64,000 nt of DNA from UMGS1975 sp959600905 (lineage in GTDB: Bacteria; Bacillota; Clostridia; Christensenellales; QAND01): the NCBI GenBank assembly GCA_959600905.1, contig CAUGNO010000001.1:62001-126000 (forward strand). The letters are read 5' to 3'. The notes under the pieces were generated by a model. That model worked only from the letters and a program-made list of their open reading frames with translations, searched no databases and had not been told where the DNA came from. This document shows positions 17,757-27,709 of the stretch, piece after piece. The translations under genes were made by a program, and so were the position numbers. Positions within the stretch are counted from its first letter, which is position 1. Each line of letters opens with the position of its first letter.

Positions 17757-18686
17757 TTGAAGCTTGTTTTTTTCGGGACACCAGCGTTCGCCGTGCCTGT
17801 TTTACAGGCAGTGCACAGTGCAGGGCATGAGGTTCTTGCCGTTGTGACCCAGCCGGACCGCCCAAGGGGTAGAAAAAAGGTGTTGACGCCGCCGGAAACA
17901 AAAGTCTGCGCGCAGGCGTTGGGGCTTCCGGTATTGCAGTTTGAAAGAATCAAACGGCCGGAGGCTGTGCAAACATTGGCGTCTTTGGATGCCGATGTCT
18001 GGGTAACGGCGGCTTATGGACAGATTTTGTCCAAAGAGCTGTTGGATCTGCCGCCCAAAGGGGTCATCAATGCACATGCATCTTTGCTGCCCGCCTATCG
18101 CGGAGCTGCACCGGTGAATTGGTGCTTGATCCACGGGGAGACAAAGACAGGCGTTACGACGATGTACACCGATGTGGGAGTGGATGATGGGGATATGATT
18201 CTACAGCAGGAAGAATGCATCCGCCCCGAGGACACGGCGGAGAGCTTGTTGGAGCGCCTTTCCTATATCGCAGCAGGTCTAATGGTACAGACATTGGCGC
18301 TGGTGGAAAAAGGGCAGGCACCCCGCACGACGCAGGATGAACGGCTAGCCACTCGGCAGCCTATGCTTTCCAAACAGGATGGGGCCTTGGATTTTTCACA
18401 GACGGCAGAGGCTGTGGGCAATCGTACCAGGGGGGTTACGCCGTGGCCAGGTGCGTTTGCTGCCTTGGATGGGCAAATCTATAAATTTGCTGAGCCTTAT
18501 ACGGCAGAGGGCTGTGGAGTGCCCGGCACAATTTTAACAGCGGATGAAAAAAATGGCCTGTTGATCGCTTGCGGCGAAGGGGCCATAGGTTTTAAACAGA
18601 TCCAGGCACCGGGGAAAAAGAAAATGGATCCCAGAGATTTTCTCCGTGGCCACCGCCTGGATACGTCTAAGAGGTTTGGAGAATGA
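17757..18686 (+). CDS. fmt: Methionyl-tRNA formyltransferase
   Basis: Formylates initiator Met-tRNA; 309 aa. N-terminal KLVFFGTPAFAVPVL and the formyltransferase signature HASLLPAYRGAAPVNW are intact; the C-terminal OB-like domain contains TRGVTPWPGAFA. TTG start at 17757 with GGAGGAGG upstream. Its stop overlaps the rsmB start (ATGA). Confidence 0.95.
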   Translation: MKLVFFGTPAFAVPVLQAVHSAGHEVLAVVTQPDRPRGRKKVLTPPETKVCAQALGLPVLQFERIKRPEAVQTLASLDADVWVTAAYGQILSKELLDLPPKGVINAHASLLPAYRGAAPVNWCLIHGETKTGVTTMYTDVGVDDGDMILQQEECIRPEDTAESLLERLSYIAAGLMVQTLALVEKGQAPRTTQDERLATRQPMLSKQDGALDFSQTAEAVGNRTRGVTPWPGAFAALDGQIYKFAEPYTAEGCGVPGTILTADEKNGLLIACGEGAIGFKQIQAPGKKKMDPRDFLRGHRLDTSKRFGE

Positions 18687-20014
18687 GCGTTCGTGCTGGA
18701 GAGCGTGCTGCGGTGGAAATATTGGAGTATATGGATACCGAACACGCGTATATGGGACAAGCACTTTCAGAAGTATTGCATAGAAAAAACCTAACGGGGT
18801 CCGATCGTGGCGCTGCGGTTGCTTTTTCTAAGCTAACGGTGGAAAATCGTCAGGCCGTCGATTTTGCTCTTATGCAATTGACCAAGCTGAACAAGGCTGG
18901 GCGTACCGTCAAAAACATTTTGCGGTTGGGCGCGGCCAGGATTTTATTTGGCAATAATACAGAAGCGCAGGCTGTGCATGCGAGCGTAGAACTTTGCAAA
19001 GCGTTCGGCAAGGGAGCGCAAGGAAAGTTTGTCAACGCTGTTTTGCGAAATTTAGCCCGCCAAAAAAACAAGATCCCTTGGCCAGAAGAGCAAAACGATC
19101 CCATAGGTTTTTATGCGGTCCGGTATAGTTGGCCAAAATTTGCTGTAGAACAGGCTTTTTTCCTATTGGGGACAGAACAGGCATGTGCATTTTTGAAGTA
19201 TCGTGCGCCGCAGCCCACAACAGTGCGCATCAATCCATCCAAAACGACAAGAGAAGAGATAGAGGCTATCTTTAAGGCTGATGGAATCATAGCTCGAAAC
19301 ATGTGGGCAGACCCACGGGCGTATGGGCTGGAAGGGGCCGAAGATATACCGGCTATGGAGGCTTATCGGCAGGGGAAAATCAGCTTGCAGGGCCTAGCAA
19401 GCATGGTTGCGGCAAACCAGGCAGCTTTGGAGGAAGGCATCATATTGGATGTTTGCGCTGCGCCTGGCGGGAAATCCTGCAATATAGCAGAGCAATGCCC
19501 TGAAGCCAAGGTGTATGCCTTTGATCTACATCCACATCGTGTGGCGCTGATTTCGGCGCAGGCAGAGCGGCTGGGGCTGTCCAATGTGATTGCGGCACAG
19601 CATGATGCAACGCAACCGTTTGAAGAATTTGAAGGGACAGCCGATTGTGTTTTGGTGGATGCTCCCTGTACAGGCTTGGGTACTGCCTGCCATAGGCCGG
19701 ATGTAAAATGGAATAAAAAGCAGGAGGATGCGGCCGCATTGGCAAAGCTGCAAAGGAAAATCTTGCAAAATGCAAGCCGGTCTGTTAAACCTGGCGGTAA
19801 ATTGGTATATTGCACCTGCACATTTACACAGACGGAAAACGAGGACGTTGTTGCATGGTTTTTGGCAAACAATGCCGCTTTTCATTTGACGCCGCTTACA
19901 TTGCCAAAAAATATGCCCGGACATCCAGACGAAAAAGCGGGGATGCTTCGCCTTTGGCCGCAGATTCACCAGACAGACGCCTTTTTCATCTGTGCCATGG
20001 AGAAAATAAGTTGA
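18683..20014 (+). CDS. rsmB: 16S rRNA (cytosine-967-C5) methyltransferase RsmB
   Basis: SAM-dependent rRNA methyltransferase, 443 aa. The N-terminal NusB-like RNA-binding domain (about 1-140) is followed by the Rossmann methyltransferase domain. SAM motif DVCAAPGGKS, motif IV DAPCTGLG with the release cysteine, and motif VI YCTCTF with the catalytic cysteine. Starts in the ATGA overlap with fmt and ends in a TTGA overlap with rlmN. Confidence 0.94.
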   Translation: MSVRAGERAAVEILEYMDTEHAYMGQALSEVLHRKNLTGSDRGAAVAFSKLTVENRQAVDFALMQLTKLNKAGRTVKNILRLGAARILFGNNTEAQAVHASVELCKAFGKGAQGKFVNAVLRNLARQKNKIPWPEEQNDPIGFYAVRYSWPKFAVEQAFFLLGTEQACAFLKYRAPQPTTVRINPSKTTREEIEAIFKADGIIARNMWADPRAYGLEGAEDIPAMEAYRQGKISLQGLASMVAANQAALEEGIILDVCAAPGGKSCNIAEQCPEAKVYAFDLHPHRVALISAQAERLGLSNVIAAQHDATQPFEEFEGTADCVLVDAPCTGLGTACHRPDVKWNKKQEDAAALAKLQRKILQNASRSVKPGGKLVYCTCTFTQTENEDVVAWFLANNAAFHLTPLTLPKNMPGHPDEKAGMLRLWPQIHQTDAFFICAMEKIS

Positions 20015-21039
20015 AGTTATACGATTATACATACGAACAGATTCAAGCGCTGCTGCTGGCGTGGAACGAGCCTGTATTCCGGGCAAAACAGATTTTTGCA
20101 TGGTGTGCTAAGGGGGCGCCTATCGAGCAGATGCATAACATTCCCAAGGCTTTGCGGCAAAAGCTGGCGTCGCTGGGCCTTGGTGGTATGCGAATTGAGC
20201 AGACGCATAGATCCGCAGACGGTACCAAAAAGTTTTTGTTTCGTTGCGAAGATGGGAATGCAGTGGAAGGCGTGTTGATGAAAAATCATCACGGAGGAAC
20301 GCTTTGTATTTCCACACAGGCCGGTTGTCGAATGGGATGTGCATTTTGTGCTAGTACACAGCTGGGACTGGCGCGCAACCTTACCATTGGAGAGCTGTGC
20401 GGACAGCTTTATGCCGTTCGCCGACAAGAGGGAGAGGATAGCTTTACCCACGTCGTATTGATGGGCTGCGGAGAACCTTTGGATAATTATGAAAACGTCG
20501 TTGCTTTTTTGCGAATCGTATCGGATGATAGGGGGATGGGTCTATCTCTTCGCCATGTCTCGCTTTCTACCTGCGGGCTGGTGCCCCAAATTGATAGGCT
20601 GGCAGAGGAGCAGCTGCCCATTACCCTGTGTTTAAGTCTGCATGCGCCCAACGATGAAATACGGCACAGTATCATGCCGATCTCCAAACGGTATTCCATT
20701 GAGGAGACCATTGCGGCGATGAAGCGGTACGAAGAAAAGACCTCGAGACGAGTGGCTTTTGAATATACGCTTATCAACGGCGTAAACGACGGCCTATCAC
20801 ATGCAAAGGAATTGGCACATTTGACAAGGGGTATTCGAAAACATATCAATTTGATTCCGCTAAACCAAGGCGTTGGCGCTTTTCAGCCGCCTTCCAGAGC
20901 AAAGGTGCAAGCATTTTTGAAGGCGTTGACGGATCTTGGCGTTTCCGCTACCGTGAGAAGGCGCCAAGGGGATGATGTGGCAGGGGCATGCGGCCAGCTT
21001 CGGCTGCAAAGACAACGAGAGGAGCAGGCATATGATTGA
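20011..21039 (+). CDS. rlmN: Dual-specificity rRNA/tRNA adenine-C2 methyltransferase RlmN
   Basis: Radical-SAM enzyme, 342 aa, that methylates C2 of A2503 in 23S rRNA and A37 in some tRNAs. The [4Fe-4S] motif is CRMGCAFC; the methyl-carrying cysteine is in DDVAGACGQL near the C-terminus. I place the start at the TTG overlapping the rsmB stop (TTGA), which gives LKLYDYTYEQIQALL; longer upstream reading would lie inside rsmB. Confidence 0.92.
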   Translation: MKLYDYTYEQIQALLLAWNEPVFRAKQIFAWCAKGAPIEQMHNIPKALRQKLASLGLGGMRIEQTHRSADGTKKFLFRCEDGNAVEGVLMKNHHGGTLCISTQAGCRMGCAFCASTQLGLARNLTIGELCGQLYAVRRQEGEDSFTHVVLMGCGEPLDNYENVVAFLRIVSDDRGMGLSLRHVSLSTCGLVPQIDRLAEEQLPITLCLSLHAPNDEIRHSIMPISKRYSIEETIAAMKRYEEKTSRRVAFEYTLINGVNDGLSHAKELAHLTRGIRKHINLIPLNQGVGAFQPPSRAKVQAFLKALTDLGVSATVRRRQGDDVAGACGQLRLQRQREEQAYD

Positions 21040-21790
21040 GTATTTCGCACAGAGCCATGTGGGCCTGGTCCGAAAAGGAAACGAAGATTCCTATTATGCG
21101 CCGTCGCAAAGCCGCCCGAAGGACCCGCAGTTTTTTCTTTGTGTAGCGGACGGCCTGGGAGGCCATAATGCAGGGGAGATTGCTAGCCAGCTAGCAGTGC
21201 GCACCATGGTTACCTCCATGCAGACTATGGAAGGCAAAAATCAGATGCTGGATCATCCCTTTGAAACGATGCAAAGGCTGTTTTTTGAGGCCAATGATAA
21301 AATCCATATGCTGTCTACAGAAAGTGAAAAGATGTATGGAATGGGCACCACCCTAACAGCAGCAGTTTGTAAAAAGCATATGGTCTGCATTGCCCATGTA
21401 GGTGACAGCCGGGCTTATTTATTCAATGAAGACGGGCTTGTGCAGATTACGACAGATCATACCTTTGTGCAGACGCTCATCCAAAGCGGTCAGCTGACGG
21501 AAAAAGCGGCGCTGACGCATCCATACAGACATGTTATCACGCGGGCTGTAGGCATCGAGCAATTTTTGGAAGTTGATTTTTTCGAAGCCGATTGGAAGCT
21601 TGGCGATACGCTGCTGTTATGCAGCGATGGCCTTACCAATATGGTAAGCGATGAGGAGATTGCGGATATTTTCAAGCATAAAAACTCGTTGGAAGATCAG
21701 GGCAGCGCTCTGCTGAGTTTGGCCCTGGAGCATGGTGGTAAGGACAACATTACGATATGCTTGGCCAGGAGAGAGGGGGATTCAAAATGA
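21032..21790 (+). CDS. prpC: PP2C-family protein phosphatase PrpC/Stp
   Basis: 252-aa Ser/Thr phosphatase that opposes the PASTA kinase encoded next. PPM metal-site segments: VRKGNEDS, CVADGLGGHNAGE, VGDSRAYLF and CSDGLTN, ending KDNITICLA. The start ATG (21032) overlaps the end of rlmN, with GAGGAG just upstream; the stop overlaps prkC as ATGA. Such phosphatase-kinase pairs control cell-wall and spore-germination signalling in Firmicutes. Confidence 0.95.
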   Translation: MIEYFAQSHVGLVRKGNEDSYYAPSQSRPKDPQFFLCVADGLGGHNAGEIASQLAVRTMVTSMQTMEGKNQMLDHPFETMQRLFFEANDKIHMLSTESEKMYGMGTTLTAAVCKKHMVCIAHVGDSRAYLFNEDGLVQITTDHTFVQTLIQSGQLTEKAALTHPYRHVITRAVGIEQFLEVDFFEADWKLGDTLLLCSDGLTNMVSDEEIADIFKHKNSLEDQGSALLSLALEHGGKDNITICLARREGDSK

Positions 21791-23247
21791 GTCAGCTTCT
21801 TTCAAACCGATATCTATTGGAAGAGAAAATAGGGTCGGGCGGGATGGCGTTTATCTATCGGGCTCGCGATCTGCAGACAAAGCAAACGGTGGCAATCAAA
21901 GTGCTGCGTGAAGAATATACCAAAGATACCGAATTTGTTTCACGGTTTGATCGTGAAGCAAAGGCCATGCAGCGTGTGCGCCATAATAATATTGTTGAGG
22001 TATATGCCGTAGGCAATGATTACGGCATCCCCTATATCGTGATGGAGTATATCGATGGGCCGACGCTAAAGGATATCTTGCGGATGAGGGGTAAGCTGCC
22101 CGTGCGCCAGTGCATTCAGATCATGCTCAATCTCTGCGAAGCGATCCAAACCGCGCATGATAACGGCGTAATTCATAGAGATTTGAAGCCGCATAACATT
22201 CTCGTTACACCAGAAGGAGAAGTAAAGATCACGGATTTTGGCATTGCCAAATTTGTGGGCTCCTCCACCATGACAATGGAAAGCGACAATGTTTTGGGGT
22301 CTGTGCATTATATTGCACCGGAGCAGGCCAGCGGCGGGGAAACGGATGAGAAAACCGATGTGTATTCGCTGGGAATAACAATGTATGAAATGCTGACAGG
22401 GCGCCTCCCGTTTGAAGGGGATACGACGGTTTCTGTGGCAATCAAGCATATACAGGAATCCGTCCCTTCTCCGCAAAGCAAAAACCCAGAAATATCCCAT
22501 AGCCTGTCTGCCTGCGTCATGAAAGCCTGTGCCAAAGATCCAAATGTGCGCTATCAGACGCCGGGTGACTTTGCCAGGGATTTGGTACGCGCTATGAACG
22601 ATCCTGACGGCACTTTTGCAGACCTACCTCGCGACACCCAAGAGATGCCCTACCAGGCGCCGCCAGCCAGGCGGCGGAACGATAGAAGCGCGGAAAGCAA
22701 TCGAAAGACCAAAAAAAGTATTCACAAGATTTTATGGGCGCTCTTGGGCTGTATCGTGGTTTTGGTTACGCTGTTTATGATTGGACGGGCTATTTGGCAG
22801 TCCTCCAATGATGATATGATTGCAATGCCTGATCTGCGGGGCAAAACAAGCGCCGAAGCGCAATCCGCGCTCAGTGATCTTGGATTATCCATTTCCTTTA
22901 GCTACCAAATCAATGATGATGTGCCGGAGGATGTGGTCTATGGGCAGTCCATTTCACCACAAACGATGGTCAACCCCAAAACGTTGGTCACGATCTATGT
23001 AAGCGATGGTCCGGAAAAAATAAGCGTTCCTTTGGTGCAAGGAATGACATTGGATGAAGCGAATAGAAGGCTCAGCGAAGCCGGACTTACGCCGGGCATA
23101 ATCAATTATCAGTTTTCCGCGACCGAAGCGGACGGTACTGTCATACGCCAGATACCAGCGGCTGATGAGCTGGTGGCTAAGGAGTCGGAAGTCAATTTGG
23201 TCATTGCAAGTTCGACTGCGCCCTCTACACCGCAGCCAGGAGTATAG
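21787..23247 (+). CDS. prkC: PASTA-domain Ser/Thr protein kinase PrkC
   Basis: 486-aa membrane kinase that senses peptidoglycan fragments or lipid II. The cytoplasmic kinase domain (about 1-270) has the P-loop KIGSGGMAFIY, VAIKVL lysine, HRDLKPHN loop and DFG. One membrane segment lies at about 315-337. Two extracellular PASTA repeats follow, at about 346-412 and 413-480 (MPDLRGKTSAEAQ, VPLVQGMTLDEAN). Bacillus PrkC has three, so this is a short version. Directly followed by rsgA with no gap. Confidence 0.95.
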   Translation: MSQLLSNRYLLEEKIGSGGMAFIYRARDLQTKQTVAIKVLREEYTKDTEFVSRFDREAKAMQRVRHNNIVEVYAVGNDYGIPYIVMEYIDGPTLKDILRMRGKLPVRQCIQIMLNLCEAIQTAHDNGVIHRDLKPHNILVTPEGEVKITDFGIAKFVGSSTMTMESDNVLGSVHYIAPEQASGGETDEKTDVYSLGITMYEMLTGRLPFEGDTTVSVAIKHIQESVPSPQSKNPEISHSLSACVMKACAKDPNVRYQTPGDFARDLVRAMNDPDGTFADLPRDTQEMPYQAPPARRRNDRSAESNRKTKKSIHKILWALLGCIVVLVTLFMIGRAIWQSSNDDMIAMPDLRGKTSAEAQSALSDLGLSISFSYQINDDVPEDVVYGQSISPQTMVNPKTLVTIYVSDGPEKISVPLVQGMTLDEANRRLSEAGLTPGIINYQFSATEADGTVIRQIPAADELVAKESEVNLVIASSTAPSTPQPGV

Positions 23248-24129
23248 ATGAAAACAGGAACGATCTTAAAAGGCATCGGCGGTTATTATACCGTTCAATA
23301 CGAAGAAAATAAACGGTGCGTACTTAGGCCCAGAGGAAAATTCCGCCACAAAGAGGAGCGGCCTCTACCAGGCGATCGTGTGCGTTTTGATGTACCACCG
23401 CCTGGCACGGAAGGCTTCTTTGAAGAGATTCTGCCAAGAAAGAATCAAATGCTGCGGCCCGCTGTAGCCAATGTGGACGAGGTTTGGGCCGTGATTTGCA
23501 TGCAAAAACCGGCCGGCGATTTCTTGCTTTTGGATAAGTTGTTGGCAAATTGCCGCAGGGAAAACATTCCAGTACGCGTTGTTCTCAATAAATGTGACTT
23601 GGCTTCCGAGGAGCAAAAGCAGCGTTTTCTCAAAAGCTATTGCCGATATAATCCACTCTTGGTTTCCACCCATACCGGAGAGGGAATGGAAGTGTTGACA
23701 AAGGCATTTTCGCAAAAGATCATTTGCTTGTCGGGGCAAAGCGGAGTGGGAAAGACTAGCATTACAAACGCGCTTTTGCCCGGCACATCCTACGAGACGG
23801 GGGAGCTTAGCAAAAAAACAAGCCGCGGCAGGCATACAACGCGCCATGCGGAACTGCTCTGTGGTCCTCATGACGGTATGATCGTAGATACCCCGGGCTT
23901 TAGCTTGATGGAACTGCCGCTCATGGCCCCTGAAATGCTTAGAGACCTATACCCGGAATATGATGATTATGCCAATCGATGTAAATTTGATATGTGCGTG
24001 CATCAAAATGAGCCCGGCTGCGCAGTCAAACAAGCGGTAGAACAAGGCAGCATAGACACGGACAGATACCATCGGTATCTACAAATATTGCAGCAAGTAC
24101 AAGAAAAATGGAGGAAACGATATGAATAG
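23248..24129 (+). CDS. rsgA: Ribosome small-subunit-dependent GTPase RsgA
   Basis: Circularly permuted GTPase for 30S maturation, 293 aa. OB fold at the N-terminus, G4 LNKCDLA, then G1 GQSGVGKTS (about 163-171) and G3 DTPGF, the permuted order. C-terminal zinc site built by CKFDMCVHQNEPGC. Its ATG follows the prkC stop immediately, with AGGAG within prkC; it overlaps rpe by 8 bp. Confidence 0.95.
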   Translation: MKTGTILKGIGGYYTVQYEENKRCVLRPRGKFRHKEERPLPGDRVRFDVPPPGTEGFFEEILPRKNQMLRPAVANVDEVWAVICMQKPAGDFLLLDKLLANCRRENIPVRVVLNKCDLASEEQKQRFLKSYCRYNPLLVSTHTGEGMEVLTKAFSQKIICLSGQSGVGKTSITNALLPGTSYETGELSKKTSRGRHTTRHAELLCGPHDGMIVDTPGFSLMELPLMAPEMLRDLYPEYDDYANRCKFDMCVHQNEPGCAVKQAVEQGSIDTDRYHRYLQILQQVQEKWRKRYE

Positions 24130-24769
24130 AATTTTGGTGAGTCCGTCCATCCTATCGGCAGATTTTTCCTGCCTTGGCATGGAAGTAGCCTCTCTAGAGC
24201 AGGCTGGTGCGGACTGGATCCACGTAGATATCATGGATGGGCATTTTGTGCCGAATATTTCTTTTGGCCCGGATGTGGTAGCAGCTTTTCGCCCGCATAC
24301 TGATTTGCCGCTGGATGTACACCTGATGGTGGAAGATGCCATTCGGTTCATTCCGGCCTTTGCCAAGGCTGGCGCGGATATCATTACCGTGCATATGGAG
24401 GCAGAGCAGGATGTACAGAAGAGCGTAGATTTGATCCATCGTCTTGGGCTGAAAGCGGGCGTTGCAATTTCGCCCGGAACCCCGGAATTGATTTTGATGA
24501 ATATGCTTACGCAAGTAGAAATGGTGCTGGTCATGACGGTAGAGCCGGGATTTGGAGGGCAAAGGTTTATGCCGGATGTTGCCAAAAAGGTACGCGCGAT
24601 CCGGCAAATGCAGGTTAATCCTTCTCTCCGTATCGGGGTAGATGGCGGCATCAACCTGGATAACGTAAAAAGTGTTATACGGGATGGGGCGGATGTCATC
24701 ATTGCGGGTAGCGCCGTATTCAATGCAAAGAGCAGAGCGTTGGCCATCAACGCGTTGAGGCGGGGATGA
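24122..24769 (+). CDS. rpe: Ribulose-phosphate 3-epimerase
   Basis: TIM-barrel enzyme of the pentose phosphate pathway, 215 aa. Motifs: PSILSADF, HVDIMDGHFVPN with metal ligands, MTVEPGFGGQ, and GVDGGINLDN near the phosphate site. GGAGG lies 7 nt before the ATG. Overlaps rsgA by 8 bp and thiN by 4 bp. Confidence 0.95.
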   Translation: MNRILVSPSILSADFSCLGMEVASLEQAGADWIHVDIMDGHFVPNISFGPDVVAAFRPHTDLPLDVHLMVEDAIRFIPAFAKAGADIITVHMEAEQDVQKSVDLIHRLGLKAGVAISPGTPELILMNMLTQVEMVLVMTVEPGFGGQRFMPDVAKKVRAIRQMQVNPSLRIGVDGGINLDNVKSVIRDGADVIIAGSAVFNAKSRALAINALRRG

Positions 24770-25407
24770 ACGGGCTGATCTATACTGGCGGAGATTGGCC
24801 AGATCTTGCTACGGCAAAGATGTTGTCCGAAAGGGCGGATGTGTCCATCTGCTGTGATGGGGCAGCAGAAGAGGCCTATCGTTACGGACTCCCCTTTCAA
24901 ACCCTGGTTGGAGATATGGATTCTATCCGGCCGGATCTTTTAGAGGCTTATCAAAGCTCACATGAGGGGCTGGAAATCATACAGCTTTCCGTTGAAAAGG
25001 ACTGGACGGATACGGAATACGCCGTTTCGCATGCCTTGGAGCGCGGGTGTACGCATATTACCTTCTGCGGTGGGCTGGGGAAAAGGATGGATCATTCCTT
25101 AGGGCAGCTACAAATTTTGTACGGCCTTTGTAAACGAGGCATTCCGCATACGCTATATAGCAAAGATATGTTTGCCTGTATGATCAACGGCAAATATTCG
25201 TTGAAAACATTTCCGCAGCAGACATTTTCTCTCTTGCCGTTTGCACAAAATTGTTGTATAACGATTGAAGAAGCAAAATATCCTTTATATCATCAGCCTT
25301 TGCCCCTGGGAAAGACATTGGGCATCAGTAACCAAGCCTTGGGAGAGCAGGTTTCCATCCAAGTGCATGAAGGCATCGTATTATTGATTGCATTGCAGTC
25401 CGTATAA
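24766..25407 (+). CDS. thiN: Thiamine pyrophosphokinase
   Basis: Transfers pyrophosphate from ATP to thiamine, 213 aa. Signature CCDGAAEEAYRYG and GDMDS near the N-terminus, DWTDTEYAVSHAL and GGLGKRMDHSLGQLQ in the catalytic domain. ATG overlaps the rpe stop (ATGA). Last gene of the def-to-thiN run. Confidence 0.93.
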   Translation: MNGLIYTGGDWPDLATAKMLSERADVSICCDGAAEEAYRYGLPFQTLVGDMDSIRPDLLEAYQSSHEGLEIIQLSVEKDWTDTEYAVSHALERGCTHITFCGGLGKRMDHSLGQLQILYGLCKRGIPHTLYSKDMFACMINGKYSLKTFPQQTFSLLPFAQNCCITIEEAKYPLYHQPLPLGKTLGISNQALGEQVSIQVHEGIVLLIALQSV

Positions 25408-25445
25408 AAGAGGACTTTATCACTTTCTGTAAAGGCGGCGTAGTT

Positions 25446-26171
25446 ATGGCAGTAGAAATTTGGGCTCATAGAGGCAATAGTTGTCAATTCCCGGAAAACA
25501 CAATGGAGGCGTTTGCATCGGCGCTGGCGCTAGGGGCAGACGGCTTGGAGCTTGACGTGCATTTTACCAGCGATCAACAGATTGTGGTTACCCATGATGA
25601 GAGCGTAGAGAGAGTCTCAAACGGCTGCGGCCGCGTAGTTGACCAAACATTGGCCCAGTTGCGCAGCTATAATTTTCATAAAACAAAGCCGGAATCGGTA
25701 CAAATGGCAAAGATTCCACTCTTGGCTGAAGTGTTGGAACTGGTAAAGCCTACGCAGGCTATGATCAATATTGAAATTAAATCCGGTATTGTGTTGTACG
25801 AGGGCATAGAAAAGGCCCTTTGGGCTCTTGTTCGTGACTTTGGCATGCAAGATCGTGTTCTATATTCTTCTTTTAATCATTTTTCACTGACTACTTTAAA
25901 ACAGATTGATTCACATACAAAAATTGGATTGTTGTACTCTGAAGCGATGGTGGATCCCGCTCTTTATGCAAAGCATGTACAGGCAGAGGCGATCCATCCT
26001 TTTTTCCCGACCTGTTTTGCGCCGGGAGTTATAGAGGGCTGCGTGGTAGAACATATCGATGTAAATCCATGGACGGTGGATGACGCTGAAATGATGCGAT
26101 CCTTGCAAAATCTTGGCGTCCACGCGATCATTACAAACGATCCTTCTCTGGCATTATCCGTTTTGCGTTAA
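25446..26171 (+). CDS. Glycerophosphodiester phosphodiesterase
   Basis: Cytoplasmic GDPD-family enzyme (241 aa, no signal peptide) that splits glycerophosphodiesters to glycerol-3-phosphate and an alcohol. Catalytic and metal residues: AHRG, PENTMEAF, ELDVHFTSDQQIVVTHD and INIEIK. The C-terminal VNPWTVDDAEMM and ITNDPS are typical. Weak ribosome site. Confidence 0.92.
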   Translation: MAVEIWAHRGNSCQFPENTMEAFASALALGADGLELDVHFTSDQQIVVTHDESVERVSNGCGRVVDQTLAQLRSYNFHKTKPESVQMAKIPLLAEVLELVKPTQAMINIEIKSGIVLYEGIEKALWALVRDFGMQDRVLYSSFNHFSLTTLKQIDSHTKIGLLYSEAMVDPALYAKHVQAEAIHPFFPTCFAPGVIEGCVVEHIDVNPWTVDDAEMMRSLQNLGVHAIITNDPSLALSVLR

Positions 26172-26204
26172 TTTCGAGAATCAAAAACACGGATAGACGA
26201 GGTG

Positions 26205-26237
26205 CTATATAATATTGAATCGTATAATATTATATAG
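26205..26237. repeat. AT-only inverted repeat upstream of the first MFS gene
   Basis: Perfect 12-bp arms CTATATAATATT (26205-26216) and AATATTATATAG (26226-26237) around a 9-nt centre. TATAAT hexamers occur inside both arms. A second hairpin CAGAAGA/TCTTCTG (26253-26277) follows. It may be an operator or 5'-leader structure; no clear -35 box was found. Confidence 0.5.
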
Positions 26238-26302
26238 TATTATAGAGATGTTCAGAAGATCTTGTGTTGGTCTTCTGTATATAAATTTTAGGGGGTAGTT
26301 TT

Positions 26303-27580
26303 ATGGGAAAGAGGGAACTGACGGAAGATCAGCGCTATGACAGGAAAATCAGAGTTGCATTTTCCTGGGTTACCATTTTATTTGAAACGGCTTATACCGC
26401 GACCGCATTCAATACGCTGCTATTGCAGAAACAAGGGTTTAGCAGCACACAGGTCGGCGTTATTTTGGCTGTTTTTTCTATTATAGGGATCATAGCGCCG
26501 CCTTTTTGGGGATACTTAGCGGATCGGATACGCTCGATTCCCAAAGCATTTATCATCGTGTTGTGTATACAGGGCGTCATCGTTGCCTTTTTGCCGATCA
26601 GCGGTAGCATAAAAATAGGAGGCCTTTCGCTTCTGGCTATCTCTATGCCGCTATCCAACTTTGTTCGGCAGCCTTCGATGTCCTTGGTGGATGCCTGGAT
26701 GATTCAGGCTGTCAATACCACAAACGGCAGGGTTGCTTATGGCTCGGTGCGCCTTTGGGGTTCTATTGGCTGGGCCGTGGCTTGTTTGATTATGACAAAA
26801 ATTGCGGACTGGACAAGTGTTGTTGTCCCCTTCTACTTATGTGGGCTCATCTGTATATCCGTGGCGTTCTGGTATTCCGTGTTGGTCAAAAAACTGCCGC
26901 TACGCCAGCCCGAAGAGGAAGATACAGAGCCGGTGGATCACATTAATCCATTTGTATTGTTCAAAAATTATTATTTCGTTTGGATTTTAATATTTAATTT
27001 AATTTTGACGATCTCCTCCAGCGCTTCCTTCAACTTTATTCCGTATATGTTTACCGAAATCGGGGCCGATCCGAACCTAGGCGCTGCATCGGTTGGGGTA
27101 AAGGCATTGATGGAGGTACCGTTGATGTTTGCTGGCGTCTATTTGGCCCGTAGGTTTAGTATGCCTTCCATGATCGCAACGGTTGGGCTGATGTACTTTG
27201 TGGAGCAGTCGTTGTATTCTTTGGCATCAAGCGCTACGATGATCGTTGGCGTTCAGCTGATTCAAGGGCTGGCGTATGGCCTATATGTATCCTGCTCGGT
27301 GGACTATGCCTACAAGCTGGCGCCAAAATCCTTAACGGCTTCCGCGCAATCTTTCATGTGGATGTCCAATGCGGTCGGAACGGTATTGAGCAACCTGATG
27401 GGAGGGTGGCTGATCAGCGTAATTGGCGCCGGTGGCTTTTATCGGTTTAACTCCTTTGTTGTTTTGGCGGGGTTTGTGCTTTTCGTGCTTTCTTTTCCCT
27501 TTGGGGAAAAGGTATTGAAGATCCCTCGCCCGGCAGCGGCTCTATCCCCGCGTAAAAAAGCACGGATGGAGCAAGAATAA
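26303..27580 (+). CDS. MFS transporter, copy 1 of tandem pair
   Basis: 425-aa integral membrane protein with about 12 hydrophobic segments, of the MFS_1-like type related to LacY and the 3-phenylpropionate permease. The conserved loop reads GYLADRIRS between TM2 and TM3. A central hydrophilic loop at about residues 195-215 (QPEEEDTEPVDHINP) separates the two halves. Ends FGEKVLKIPRP, as does the next gene. Start ATG preceded by AGGGGG. Substrate unknown. Confidence 0.85.
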   Translation: MGKRELTEDQRYDRKIRVAFSWVTILFETAYTATAFNTLLLQKQGFSSTQVGVILAVFSIIGIIAPPFWGYLADRIRSIPKAFIIVLCIQGVIVAFLPISGSIKIGGLSLLAISMPLSNFVRQPSMSLVDAWMIQAVNTTNGRVAYGSVRLWGSIGWAVACLIMTKIADWTSVVVPFYLCGLICISVAFWYSVLVKKLPLRQPEEEDTEPVDHINPFVLFKNYYFVWILIFNLILTISSSASFNFIPYMFTEIGADPNLGAASVGVKALMEVPLMFAGVYLARRFSMPSMIATVGLMYFVEQSLYSLASSATMIVGVQLIQGLAYGLYVSCSVDYAYKLAPKSLTASAQSFMWMSNAVGTVLSNLMGGWLISVIGAGGFYRFNSFVVLAGFVLFVLSFPFGEKVLKIPRPAAALSPRKKARMEQE

Positions 27581-27709
27581 AACAAGAGATTGGCTTATAT
27601 ATATCTCATCTAAAAGATAAAACATTCGCATATGGTTGTTTCAAAGGGCCATTTTATTTGAACTTTGCCGCGGAGTAGGGGCCGCGGTTATATTTGGGGG
27701 GCATTTTCT